Below are positions 43,435-52,210 of a DNA stretch of 64,000 nucleotides, piece by piece. The stretch comes from Crocosphaera chwakensis CCY0110. GTDB taxonomy: Bacteria > Cyanobacteriota > Cyanobacteriia > Cyanobacteriales > Microcystaceae. Position numbers and translations under genes: made by a program. Position 1 is the first letter of the stretch; each line of letters opens with the position of its first letter. The stretch is taken from positions 78,524 to 142,523 of the forward strand of contig NZ_AAXW01000010.1 of NCBI RefSeq assembly GCF_000169335.1, in the 5' to 3' direction. The notes beneath the pieces are model-generated. The model made no database searches. It had not been told where the DNA came from and saw only the letters and a list, made by a program, of their open reading frames with translations.

Positions 43435-45786
43435 GTGTCGAATCGATTTCAATTCAAGGTGAAACAACAACTAAGACAACTATTGCTGTCAATAGCCGAT
43501 AAATTAGAAAGTGATCCCTCGACAGCATCACCCGTAACCACAGAAAAACCGAAAAAACGAAGACGGTTTAGACGACGTAAAAAACGAGAGAAAGGACAAA
43601 ATAACAATATTCTCACGCAAAGAGTAATTTCTCCTCTACAAAAAATAGTTAGTGTGCGTCGTAGTCGACGGTTTTGGTTATTGTTAGGAGTCAGTTTAGG
43701 CTTAAGTAGTGGAACGATCGCCCTAGGATACGGTATTTATCAGATAGAAACTAGCATCACCGAATCAGTCGAAGATGTCTTAGTGTATGCTCGTCCCGAA
43801 ACCTTGACGATTGAAGGAGCAGACGGAGAAATCTTACAACAAATTGGCCCAGTGAGCCACGAAAAATTAAAAATATGGCAGATTCCTGATACGGTACAAC
43901 AAGCCTTTATTGCCAGTGAAGATAGTCGCTTTGAAAACCATAGAGGGGTAGATATTCAAGGCATTATTCGCGCTGCTTTGTCTAACTTCCAAGCAGGGGA
44001 AGTGGTAGAAGGAGGAAGTACCATCACCCAACAGTTAGCGAGAATCGTCTTTTTAAATCAAGAGCGCAGCTTTACCCGAAAATTTAAAGAAATGCGCCTT
44101 GCCCAAAAAATTGAAAATAACTTTAATAAACAGCAAATATTAGAACGGTATCTTAACTTAGTTTACTTAGGCTCTGGAGCCTACGGTGTGGCAGACGCTG
44201 CTTGGGTCCATTTTAGTAAACCCATTGAAGACTTAACCATTTCAGAAGCAGCCACTTTAGCTGGTATTGTTCCAGCACCAAGTCTATACTCTCCTTTAGA
44301 AAATAAAGAAGCAGCCAAAAAACAACGGGACTTAGTGTTAGAAAGAATGGCTAAAGAAGAGTTTATTACTGAGTCTGAGTTAAATAATGCGATCGCTTCT
44401 CCTGTAGCTGTTAACCCCAGTCAACCGAAACGTTTTGCTAGAAAAGCTCCCTATTTTACTGATTATATTCAACAACAACTGCCTAACTACGTCTCCCCAG
44501 AGGTGATCCAAGCAGGAGGGATCACCGTTGAAACTACCCTCAATAGTCAATGGCAAGAAGCAGCCGAAGAGGCGATCGAAAACGCCATTCGCTATGGTCG
44601 TTGGCAAGGGTATAAACAAGCCTCATTAACCGCCATTGACCCTCGTAACGGACAGATAAAGGTGATGGTAGGAGGTAACGACTACGAAAATAACCAATAT
44701 AACCGTGTTACTCAAGCCAAACGCCAACCCGGTTCGACCTTTAAAGCCTTTGTGTATGCTACAGCGATCGCTGCTGGTTTTTCTCCCTATCGCACCTTTA
44801 CAGATGCTCCTTACATTGTTGATGGTTATCGCCCTGAAAATTATGGGGATCAATACAGTGGGGGACAGGTTTCAATGCGTCAGGCCATTGCTTCCTCTTT
44901 AAACGTTGTCGCAGTGCAAACCTTAGTGCAAGTGGGTTGGAACCCCATCATTAATATAGCGCAACGGATGGGTATCGAATCCGAACTTAAACCTACCTAT
45001 TCTTTAGCTTTAGGAGCCTGGGAAGTCAACTTATTAGAACTTACCAACGCTTACGCCACCTTAGCTAACGAAGGGATTTATCAAGAAGCTCATGGCATTA
45101 GTCGTATTTTAGATCGTCACGGTAAAGTGCTTTATCAAGCTCAAGCGGATACTTTACAAGCGATCGATGCTAACACCACCAATATTATGACTTGGATGTT
45201 GCGAGGGGTGGTGACATCGGGAACCGGAACCCCTGCTAGGCTCGGAAGAAGACCCGTTGCCGGCAAGACAGGAACCTCCGATCAAGCCAGAGATTTATGG
45301 TTTGTGGGCTATATTCCCCAATTAACGGCCGGGGTTTGGCTCGGTAATGATAATAATAAGCCTACGTGGGGAGCGAGTACCACCGCAGCAAGAGTTTGGG
45401 GCGAGTTTATGGAAGAAGCAACAGAGAATATGGACATTGAGTCTTTTCCTGACTTACCCCGTTTAGATGGACGCAAAGGAAGCATCAAAGCCGAACCCCT
45501 CAAGCCTAAAAAAGCTTATTATCAACGAGTTGCCCCCCCTGAACCCGAACCCGAACCCCAAGCCCGTAGAACAACTCGTCGTCGTTATGCCCGTCGTTCC
45601 TCTACCACAGCACAACGTTCAGCCCCTCCCCGACAAAGAACGGTGAGTCGTCCTCCTGTTCGTTCCCAGACAGCAGCAGCCCCAAAACCTGACCCTAAGC
45701 CCGTTGAAACCGTGGAAGCATCCCCTGCGCCAGAAGTATCGAATATTGCCCCTCCCGCTCCTCCTGCAGCTAGGAAAACGGAGTGA
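43435..45786 (+). CDS. Class A penicillin-binding protein (transglycosylase-transpeptidase)
   Basis: A 783-residue protein starting at GTG 43435 with GAGGAG upstream. An Arg/Lys-rich cytoplasmic segment (about 30-55) precedes one TM helix (about 80-102). The glycosyltransferase domain has EDSRFENHRGVD and EGGSTITQQLAR; the transpeptidase domain has the SxxK (QPGSTFKAF), SxN (SSLNV) and KTGT (AGKTGTSDQ) motifs. The C-terminal ~110 residues are low-complexity Pro/Arg/Ala (PEPEPEPQARRTTRRRYARR), as in some PBP1a-type enzymes. It extends and cross-links peptidoglycan. Confidence 0.93.
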   Translation: MSNRFQFKVKQQLRQLLLSIADKLESDPSTASPVTTEKPKKRRRFRRRKKREKGQNNNILTQRVISPLQKIVSVRRSRRFWLLLGVSLGLSSGTIALGYGIYQIETSITESVEDVLVYARPETLTIEGADGEILQQIGPVSHEKLKIWQIPDTVQQAFIASEDSRFENHRGVDIQGIIRAALSNFQAGEVVEGGSTITQQLARIVFLNQERSFTRKFKEMRLAQKIENNFNKQQILERYLNLVYLGSGAYGVADAAWVHFSKPIEDLTISEAATLAGIVPAPSLYSPLENKEAAKKQRDLVLERMAKEEFITESELNNAIASPVAVNPSQPKRFARKAPYFTDYIQQQLPNYVSPEVIQAGGITVETTLNSQWQEAAEEAIENAIRYGRWQGYKQASLTAIDPRNGQIKVMVGGNDYENNQYNRVTQAKRQPGSTFKAFVYATAIAAGFSPYRTFTDAPYIVDGYRPENYGDQYSGGQVSMRQAIASSLNVVAVQTLVQVGWNPIINIAQRMGIESELKPTYSLALGAWEVNLLELTNAYATLANEGIYQEAHGISRILDRHGKVLYQAQADTLQAIDANTTNIMTWMLRGVVTSGTGTPARLGRRPVAGKTGTSDQARDLWFVGYIPQLTAGVWLGNDNNKPTWGASTTAARVWGEFMEEATENMDIESFPDLPRLDGRKGSIKAEPLKPKKAYYQRVAPPEPEPEPQARRTTRRRYARRSSTTAQRSAPPRQRTVSRPPVRSQTAAAPKPDPKPVETVEASPAPEVSNIAPPAPPAARKTE

Positions 45787-45920
45787 ATAGACCTTATCTC
45801 GTTACTATGGTTCACATAATTTGTTACGCCACGAAAGGTATGTGGAATTTGGGATCAAAGTTATATTGCTCGTTTTGTTTTGAAGTCGGTCAATTTTAGT
45901 CAATTTAGACAGTTTCAAAA

Positions 45921-45963
45921 CCTCCGACCCACCTTCAATTAAATTCAAGGTGGAAAGCGGAGG
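45921..45963. terminator. Strong two-part hairpin between convergent genes
   Basis: CCTCCG (45921-45926) pairs with CGGAGG (45958-45963), and inside it CCACCTT (45929-45935) with AAGGTGG (45947-45953). There is no T-run after it. It may be a Rho-independent-like stem for the PBP gene, or an mRNA stability element. It lies between the PBP gene and the small minus-strand gene at 46025-46135. Confidence 0.5.
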
Positions 45964-46024
45964 TGCATTCCGTACTTTTAGGCTATCTATAGTAAATAAA
46001 GTCCTAGAAATTCCTAGAATTTAC

Positions 46025-46135
46025 TTAGTTCTCTGCTTTATTCTCGTTAGCAAAATAAGCCCAAGTCCCTAATGTGGCAGCTAATAACCAGCCAAATACT
46101 AAAACTAAAACAACAGGTAAAAAATCAGTAGTCAT
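46025..46135 (-). CDS. 36-residue single-span membrane protein
   Basis: A short gene not captured by usual length cut-offs. The start ATG at 46135 has GGAGG 7 bases upstream. The protein begins MTTDFLPVVLVLVFGWLLAA, continues with a polar TWAYFANENKAEN tail and ends at TAA (46025-46027). One transmembrane helix (about 6-28) with polar ends is the whole protein. The size and shape match the very small subunits of photosynthetic or NDH complexes (such as PetN- or Psb-type) but I do not recognise the sequence. A strong ribosome site and clean frame support it. Confidence 0.72.
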   Translation of the reverse strand: MTTDFLPVVLVLVFGWLLAATLGTWAYFANENKAEN

Positions 46136-46463
46136 AATCGAGCCTCCGATAAGTAAAAACACTTATCAATCTTCGTTCATTCACAACATAGCAACTCCTC
46201 AACAGCAATTGCAATATTTCTTAACGAATTGACTAAATTGTTAGAACCTTTAATATTTTTCTCAGAAAACTGTTAATAAATTCTTAATCTTAGCTAGAAT
46301 AAGATTTAGCTTGTAGGACTAATTTTTACAGTATTTTCCATTTTTTCGAGAAATATCTACCCATCAATCTTACTTAAAAAAATATCCTTAGATGAGTTTT
46401 TTAGATATTCTTAAATCCGCAATTCATTTAGTCATGAAATGATAAAATAAGTAATTCATTAAT
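46136..46463. other. AT-rich spacer
   Basis: About 330 bases upstream of the small membrane protein; it should hold its promoter. I see nothing else that can be supported. Confidence 0.4.
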
Positions 46464-46690
46464 TTAGTTCAAACAGTTTTAGCTCCTGATTTCTTAGTTG
46501 AATATACTACTTCTGAATGATGGAACTGATTCTATAGATAGTCGCTATACAGAATTTTTTGAGTATTAAGAAATTACTCAATTATCTTTAGAAGCTAAAA
46601 AATCAGGTTTTGATGGAATTTTTATTGATTGCTTTCGATGCCTATTCTTGACCCTACTTTAACTGCTATTTGCCAACTTAAATCTCTTAT
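46464..46690 (+). pseudogene. Relic of an Asp/Glu (hydantoin-type) racemase
   Basis: Broken reading frames keep racemase-like wording. From 46464 the frame reads LVQTVLAPDFLVEYTTSE and stops; one base later the frame from 46516 reads NDGTDSIDSRYTEFFEY, then a TAA (46567-46569), then EITQLSLEAKKSGFDGIFID and CF. The order TL-N-GP-SI-ES-Y-E ... A..G.DAIVIDCF is that of Asp/Glu/hydantoin racemases. The Cys would be the catalytic one. Another frameshift follows (PILDPTLTA). I see at least one frameshift and two stops, so it is a dead gene. Confidence 0.55.
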
Positions 46691-46791
46691 TCGATGCAAT
46701 CTCGTCTCCAGTCGTCTTACCTATCATCCAATTTCACTCAGGGGTTCTGGCACAGTAGTAAAATAAAACAAATGAATCAACTGTTGAGCCA

Positions 46792-47868
46792 ATGGCTATT
46801 AAACGTAATCAAAACCCCAATAAGAACAATAACACCGATAATACTGAAGACAGGGAACTATTAAAAACAACACAAACAACTCAAGACAAAGATAATTTAG
46901 AAGAGAGTATCCGTCCCCATTCGTTTGATGAATATATTGGACAAAAAGACCTCAAAGATGTTTTATCCATCGTAATAGAAGCGGCCAAAACTCGAAATGA
47001 ACCGATGGATCATCTTTTACTATATGGACCTCCTGGCCTGGGAAAAACCACTATTTCCCTAATTTTAGCGTCAGAAATGGGAGTAAATTGTAAAATCACA
47101 GCAGCTCCTGCTTTAGAAAGACCAAGGGATATTACAGGACTGTTAGTTAATTTAAAACCAGGGGATATCTTATTTATTGATGAAATTCATCGCCTAAACC
47201 GTTTAACCGAAGAATTGCTCTATCCTGCTATGGAAGATTATCGTCTTGAGATTACCATTGGCAAAGGACAAGCAGCAAGAACCCGTAGTATTCCCTTACC
47301 GAAATTTACCCTAGTGGGAGCAACCACTAAAGTCGGTTCCTTAACGTCTCCTCTGCGCGATCGCTTTGGCCTTATTCAACGGTTGAAGTTCTATGATCCC
47401 GAAGAATTAGCGTTAATTATTAAACGAACGGCTAAATTATTAAATACTTCTATTACTGAACAAGGGTCCCAAGAAATTGGCCGACGATCCAGAGGAACCC
47501 CTCGTATTGCTAACCGTTTATTACGAAGAGTTAGAGATTATATACAAGTCAAAAAATTTGACACCATTACCCAAGAATTAGCAGCAGAAGCCTTAAATAT
47601 TTATCAAGTTGATCCCCAAGGGTTAGACTGGACTGATCGCCTCATTTTAGAGACGATGATCACACAGTTTGACGGTGGACCAGTGGGACTTGAAGCAGTA
47701 GCAGCAGCTACAGGAGAAGATGCAAAAACCATCGAAGAAGTTTATGAACCCTATTTATTACAAATTGGCTATATCAACCGGACCCCCAGAGGAAGAGTGG
47801 TAACTACTGCTGCTTATCAACATTTAGGAAAAACAGGAGAACAACAGTTATCAATTTTCAGTGAATAG
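46792..47868 (+). CDS. ruvB: Holliday junction branch-migration helicase RuvB
   Basis: A 358-residue AAA+ motor that drives branch migration with RuvA. P-loop YGPPGLGKTT, Walker B LFIDEIHRL, the ATTKVGSLTSPLRDRFG sensor/arginine-finger region, and the C-terminal winged-helix (LQIGYINRTPRGR). The N-terminal ~35 residues are polar and variable (Asn/Thr/Asp-rich), longer than in E. coli, as usual in cyanobacteria. Single gene; ruvA and ruvC are not in the window. Confidence 0.97.
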   Translation: MAIKRNQNPNKNNNTDNTEDRELLKTTQTTQDKDNLEESIRPHSFDEYIGQKDLKDVLSIVIEAAKTRNEPMDHLLLYGPPGLGKTTISLILASEMGVNCKITAAPALERPRDITGLLVNLKPGDILFIDEIHRLNRLTEELLYPAMEDYRLEITIGKGQAARTRSIPLPKFTLVGATTKVGSLTSPLRDRFGLIQRLKFYDPEELALIIKRTAKLLNTSITEQGSQEIGRRSRGTPRIANRLLRRVRDYIQVKKFDTITQELAAEALNIYQVDPQGLDWTDRLILETMITQFDGGPVGLEAVAAATGEDAKTIEEVYEPYLLQIGYINRTPRGRVVTTAAYQHLGKTGEQQLSIFSE

Positions 47869-47978
47869 TGGTCATGAATCAGCCATTTATTGTAATTAAG
47901 ATCATAGTCATACTATAAAATTCAAATTATTATAGTTTGAAAACTTTTTAAAATTCATTTTTATATGAAGAAATTTCA

Positions 47979-48437
47979 ATGAAGCTCACATCTAAAGTCA
48001 TCATTTCTGCTCCTCATATCGTTATTCCTAAAACCTATTGGACTCCTTTATTGGGAGAAGTTTTACGAGATGCTGATTTAATTACAGAGGCACAACTACA
48101 GATAGCATTAAGAGATAAACAAGAGTATAAACATCGAAAAATTGGTGAAATTGTAGCCTTAAGAGGATGGTTAAGACAAGAAACCGTTGATTTTTTTGCA
48201 GAACAATGGCCGAACTGTTTACAACAAAGGGAAAAATATCTGATCGGCGAATATTTACAACAAGCTGCCTTATTAAATAAACAAGATATTGAAAATATAT
48301 TAGATTTACAACAAGACCTTAAGATTAAGTTTGGAGAAATTGCTGTTAGTCAAGGATTATTGACACAAAAAACTTTAGATTTCTTTCTTCAGAATCTCTT
48401 TTGTCAGCCTTCTCAGAATACTTTATTTATAGCTTAG
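47979..48437 (+). CDS. Small protein with two GspE-N (MshEN)-like repeats
   Basis: A 152-residue protein. Two related ~45-residue segments are visible: LGEVLRDADLITEAQLQIAL with GEIVALRGWLRQETVDFF, and IGEYLQQAALLNKQDIENIL with FGEIAVSQGLLTQKTLDFF. The pattern LG..L...GLIT..QL..AL...... LGEIL...G.... resembles the MshEN/GspE N-terminal domain, which in some proteins binds c-di-GMP. There is no ATPase. The role is unknown. A clear terminator follows. Confidence 0.72.
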   Translation: MKLTSKVIISAPHIVIPKTYWTPLLGEVLRDADLITEAQLQIALRDKQEYKHRKIGEIVALRGWLRQETVDFFAEQWPNCLQQREKYLIGEYLQQAALLNKQDIENILDLQQDLKIKFGEIAVSQGLLTQKTLDFFLQNLFCQPSQNTLFIA

Positions 48438-48445
48438 TTTTAATA

Positions 48446-48474
48446 AAAAACCTCCTACCTTTAAGGAGGTTTTT
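48446..48474. terminator. Bidirectional Rho-independent terminator
   Basis: AAAAACCTCCT (48446-48456) and AGGAGGTTTTT (48464-48474) form an 11-bp stem with a 7-base loop, with A- and T-runs on both sides. It lies between two convergent genes (stops at 48437 and 48496) and should end both transcripts. Confidence 0.9.
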
Positions 48475-48495
48475 CTTTTGAAATAGAATTTTGAA

Positions 48496-49647
48496 TTAAC
48501 TATTTTTAGGTTCAACTAAGTTATTTAGGCCATCAATAACTTTTGCTGAAATAATTTTATCTTTTTTGGTAAGGTCTTCTAAAACATCTTCGCCGTCAAC
48601 CAGATAGCCAAAAACAGAATAACGACCATCCATTAAATTGAAACCAGGAGGGGTTAATTCGCTGTCAAATTTGAAGAAGAAAAATTGTGATGATCCTCCA
48701 TTGGGATCTAGACTAGGACGGGCTAAAGCCACAGCCCCATAAGCATTAAAAGGAAGCACTAATTCAGGTAAGTAAATTCCCATTTCTTCGAGGGTAGCCC
48801 CATAAATCGGTTCTTGGTCGTCTTTTACTCTTACTTCTAAGGGAACAGCACGGTATTCTCCTGTTTCTGGGTCAATAAACCCTTCTTCTTCCCCTGGAGG
48901 ATTACCCGTTTGTATAGCAAAACTATCTTCTAAATCAATAAAAGATAAACCATCATAGAAACCTCGTTGAACTAGGTCGATGAAGTTTCCTCCGTTGACT
49001 GGGGCGTTATAACCATCAACGACAATAGTGAGGTTTCCTTTGGTCGTTTCTATCTCGACGGTAGCTCGTCCTTTTAACTGTGGTAAGTCGGCATATTCTT
49101 CAGGAATTTCAAAGGGAAAGCCTTTAACCATTAAGCTTTCAATGTTGCCAATATTATCAAGAACATTCCGTCTTTTAATCCAAACCTCTTCTTTATCTTT
49201 GTTTTCGACTGCTTCTTGCAGTTCACTGACTCCTGTTTTGATATCCTCTAAAATGGTTTCTGCTTGAGATTGGCGATCGCTAGGAACTCCATCAAGAATT
49301 TCATCGCTGCGTAGCGTTAGCACAAAAGAAGCACGTTTAACGTCTTTGGCGATAGGCGGCCAGCGTTTTCCTCTGAGATGATTGGAAATATCTTCAATCG
49401 CGTCTTGAACTTTGCGAATGGGTTCGTTATCAATGGGTAGGGCATACCTCAAAATAGCTTCAGGGTCAGTAATAGCATTTCCTTGGGCTAAAACACTAAT
49501 TAATACAGAATTTGTGCCTAATTGATTCCAAGTTGCTCCACATAAATTGATAGAAAGAGTCACTACGATCATAGCGACTATGGTTTTTTTGCACCAATAT
49601 TTCAGTCGGGATCGGACATTAGACCAAAAACTTTGTTGTAATTTCAT
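48496..49647 (-). CDS. Cyclophilin-type peptidyl-prolyl isomerase, CYP38/TLP-like
   Basis: A 383-residue protein. It starts with a basic segment and a hydrophobic core (KKTIVAMIVVTLSINLCG), so it is exported to the thylakoid lumen or periplasm. An all-helical PsbQ-like domain (about 60-175) follows, then a cyclophilin domain (about 190-375: VEIETTKGNLTIVVDGYNAP, GGNFIDLVQRGFYDGLSF, GSSQFFFF). This is the architecture of plant CYP38 and its cyanobacterial homologues, which help photosystem II assembly. Several catalytic-site residues of active cyclophilins are altered in that family, so enzyme activity is doubtful. Confidence 0.92.
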   Translation of the reverse strand: MKLQQSFWSNVRSRLKYWCKKTIVAMIVVTLSINLCGATWNQLGTNSVLISVLAQGNAITDPEAILRYALPIDNEPIRKVQDAIEDISNHLRGKRWPPIAKDVKRASFVLTLRSDEILDGVPSDRQSQAETILEDIKTGVSELQEAVENKDKEEVWIKRRNVLDNIGNIESLMVKGFPFEIPEEYADLPQLKGRATVEIETTKGNLTIVVDGYNAPVNGGNFIDLVQRGFYDGLSFIDLEDSFAIQTGNPPGEEEGFIDPETGEYRAVPLEVRVKDDQEPIYGATLEEMGIYLPELVLPFNAYGAVALARPSLDPNGGSSQFFFFKFDSELTPPGFNLMDGRYSVFGYLVDGEDVLEDLTKKDKIISAKVIDGLNNLVEPKNS

Positions 49648-49802
49648 TAACTTTAAGGATTACGATGAATGATCATTTTCACTGTTTTTATTTACCATAA
49701 TTTGAGGTCTTATTGATACCCCCTATCGTATGAAGTCTTGATTATCAGTTTACAATAAAATAATATTAATTAATATTGATTACATTTTTAGGAAGTTAAA
49801 CT

Positions 49803-50216
49803 ATGGCAAGAGGTCTGTTTTGGTTATCGTTATTAGTTGTCTTTTTTATCTTAGCTTGGAGTGGTTGGAATGAATATCAAAAGTTAGAAGCTTATCGTCA
49901 ATGGGCTGAAAATTTTGATCAAGCTAAATATGATATTTATGCCATTATTGGTGTTAAAGGTAAAGAAATTACTTGGGGTAAGCCTAGTCGTTCTATTCCT
50001 AATACTTTACCTAAATTTTTGTTAACTGATGTTGACAAAATAGAATTATTAGTCAATGATAAATCTGTTGATTTAGGTAACTTACCCAATAAAGGTAAAC
50101 CTATTATACAGTTTAATTTTATCAATAAAGATCAATCTTCAATTAAAATTCCTTTTACTGAAATTGATTTAGCAGCTAAGTGGGTCAAGTATTTAGATAA
50201 TTTAACAAAAGTTTAA
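49803..50216 (+). CDS. Small protein with an N-terminal membrane anchor, unknown function
   Basis: A 137-residue protein. Residues about 4-22 form a membrane helix (LFWLSLLVVFFILAWSGW). The rest is a small soluble domain with beta-strand character (KLEAYRQWAENFDQAKYDIY, IKIPFTEIDLAAKW). AGGA lies about 9 bases before the ATG. It is 31 bases upstream of a lipoprotein gene on the same strand, so an exported pair is likely. I do not recognise a family. Confidence 0.75.
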   Translation: MARGLFWLSLLVVFFILAWSGWNEYQKLEAYRQWAENFDQAKYDIYAIIGVKGKEITWGKPSRSIPNTLPKFLLTDVDKIELLVNDKSVDLGNLPNKGKPIIQFNFINKDQSSIKIPFTEIDLAAKWVKYLDNLTKV

Positions 50217-50247
50217 CGTCTAACTTCATTAATGTGGTGTGTTTTCC

Positions 50248-51807
50248 ATGAGTTTAAAATCAATTATTATCTTTTTAAGTTTAACTTGCTTATTTATCGG
50301 TTGCACTAACCCAAAACAAGGAATCAATCAGGCTGAAAATAATTGCCCATCTTCTCCAGGATCACCTCCTAAGTTTAAGGTAAAAAACGAGGGAGATTTT
50401 TTTGAGAAATTAAAAACATTAAATATCGAAGTTTCTAAGAATATAATAACCTTTCAAACACAAGACTATGATTTTGTTTTTTGCAATAGTGATAATACTT
50501 TCATTACAAAAAGAGGAACTTATCAACCTGAAGAAAAGCCAGCAAAAAATTATGAAGAAGCCATTGAAGAATTAAATAATCCTTCCTATAAAATTATTAA
50601 TTGGCAAGATAAAACCTATCAGTATCGAGTTATTCTTGATCCTAATCCCTTTCCTGATTTTGAGGTTGAATCTGAAAAAGTTATCTTAGAATTAATTACC
50701 CCAGAAGCAGAAAAACCGCAAAAACATATTTTATATACATTAGAACAGGTGAAAAAGCAGCAAGCTGGCATTCAATTAGGTGTACCAGAAGTTACTGCTA
50801 GTGTCATTAATAATAATCAATTTTATTGGTCGGTTTCTTCAGAACAAGGAGAAGGGAACGGTGGAATTGCTACTATTGTTAACTACGATCCACAAGAGAA
50901 TTCAATCAATCTTATTCAGCCTTCTCAAATCGCACAGCAACAAATTAATGACTTAAAAATTAGTAATAATACCGATACTACATTCTGGTTAGCCACTCAA
51001 ATCAGTGGAGAAGGGAACCCTTATTTACCAGGAATGGGACTAATTTCTTATAATACTAAAAGTAAATCATTAAAGTCTTATCATGCTCGAAATAGTAAAT
51101 TAGTTGGAATGATTCCTTATAAATTAACGATAGAAGAAGACAAGATTTGGGTAGCAACTGGTAATGGAATATGTCAAATAAAATGGCAAGAAATAGACCA
51201 AGAAAATAGTTGGAAATGTTGGGAATTTAAGTTACAAGCTGAAATTCCCTCAGGAGGATTAGAAGTTTATCAAAGTTTATTAAGTTCTACTTCATCAACC
51301 ACTATAAATACTGATGAAAACAATAAAATAATTGAGGTTTTATGGTGGTCACCTCAAGATTATGAAGCAGATAAAGGTCGTTATGAAGTGGTTTATAATA
51401 CTCCTTTTTCAGTGACTTTAGATGATAAAGGAGCAATGAACTGGAAAGAAATATATGATAAAGAATACAAAGTGCATTCATGGGAAGCAATGGTTTATTG
51501 GCCGGGAAAAGATTGGTTATGGAATGGGAATAGGTTTATTCGTCCTTTTGATGGAGTATCGTTAAATTATTTTGGAGGTGGGCCTGGAGGTATTAGTAGC
51601 TGGAAAAACCCCGAAAAACAACGCCCTGAAATTTATGCCATCAGAGGTGATTTAGATTTAATAAACCTTACTAAAAATTCTACCAATGTTAAATATTATT
51701 CAGGATGGGTTGAGGATAGTTTATTAGACCCATACCTCACGATAGTTCCTACTGAAAAATTAACAAATATTAAACCTAATCCTTTGAAAAAATTCCCGAA
51801 AGATTAG
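50248..51807 (+). CDS. Lipoprotein of unknown function
   Basis: A 519-residue protein from ATG 50248 (an upstream GTG at 50239 would add three residues). The lipobox LFIGC places the lipidated Cys19. The body is rich in Trp, Asn and Gly with beta-type repeats (for example FYWSVSSEQGEGNGG, TTFWLATQISGEGNP, DKIWVATGNGICQ), which suggests a beta-propeller-like fold. Likely anchored in the outer or cytoplasmic membrane facing the periplasm. No enzymatic motif is seen. Probably co-transcribed with the anchored protein upstream. Confidence 0.75.
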   Translation: MSLKSIIIFLSLTCLFIGCTNPKQGINQAENNCPSSPGSPPKFKVKNEGDFFEKLKTLNIEVSKNIITFQTQDYDFVFCNSDNTFITKRGTYQPEEKPAKNYEEAIEELNNPSYKIINWQDKTYQYRVILDPNPFPDFEVESEKVILELITPEAEKPQKHILYTLEQVKKQQAGIQLGVPEVTASVINNNQFYWSVSSEQGEGNGGIATIVNYDPQENSINLIQPSQIAQQQINDLKISNNTDTTFWLATQISGEGNPYLPGMGLISYNTKSKSLKSYHARNSKLVGMIPYKLTIEEDKIWVATGNGICQIKWQEIDQENSWKCWEFKLQAEIPSGGLEVYQSLLSSTSSTTINTDENNKIIEVLWWSPQDYEADKGRYEVVYNTPFSVTLDDKGAMNWKEIYDKEYKVHSWEAMVYWPGKDWLWNGNRFIRPFDGVSLNYFGGGPGGISSWKNPEKQRPEIYAIRGDLDLINLTKNSTNVKYYSGWVEDSLLDPYLTIVPTEKLTNIKPNPLKKFPKD

Positions 51808-52210
51808 CGTTTTTTGAACAGCTAGGTCAAAATATTAACACCTATAAACTATTTTGAAAGTCTATAATAAGTTTATACATCGCTAACATTAAATATAATT
51901 GCGAATTTCTAATTAACAGGTTACTTACAAACAAAAAAAATTAGATCAAAGAAGACGAAATATTTAATTAGTTGCTTGAAATCAGTTCAATTTTAGTAGG
52001 GTTAAATTTTGTAACAGTCAAAAATTCTCTTTTAATGGCATGAACTAAACTATAGGTAAGACAAAAATTAGTCTTGAGAAAGCATCTTTTGTCAATGGGA
52101 AGTGAGTTGGAAGATAATTAAAGTAGTAATCACTAATAAGAAAGATTAACACACCTGCCATTGAGAGAAGTAGAAACTCAATAATTGATCAACAAATAGG
52201 GGTTTCAAAC
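51808..52210. other. Promoter region of pckA
   Basis: A 403-base AT-rich spacer upstream of pckA. A small inverted repeat TTGAG ... CTCAA (52161-52165, 52177-52181) and TTGATCAA (52186-52193) lie close to the start codon; they could bind a regulator, but this is not proven. No gene seen. Confidence 0.4.
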
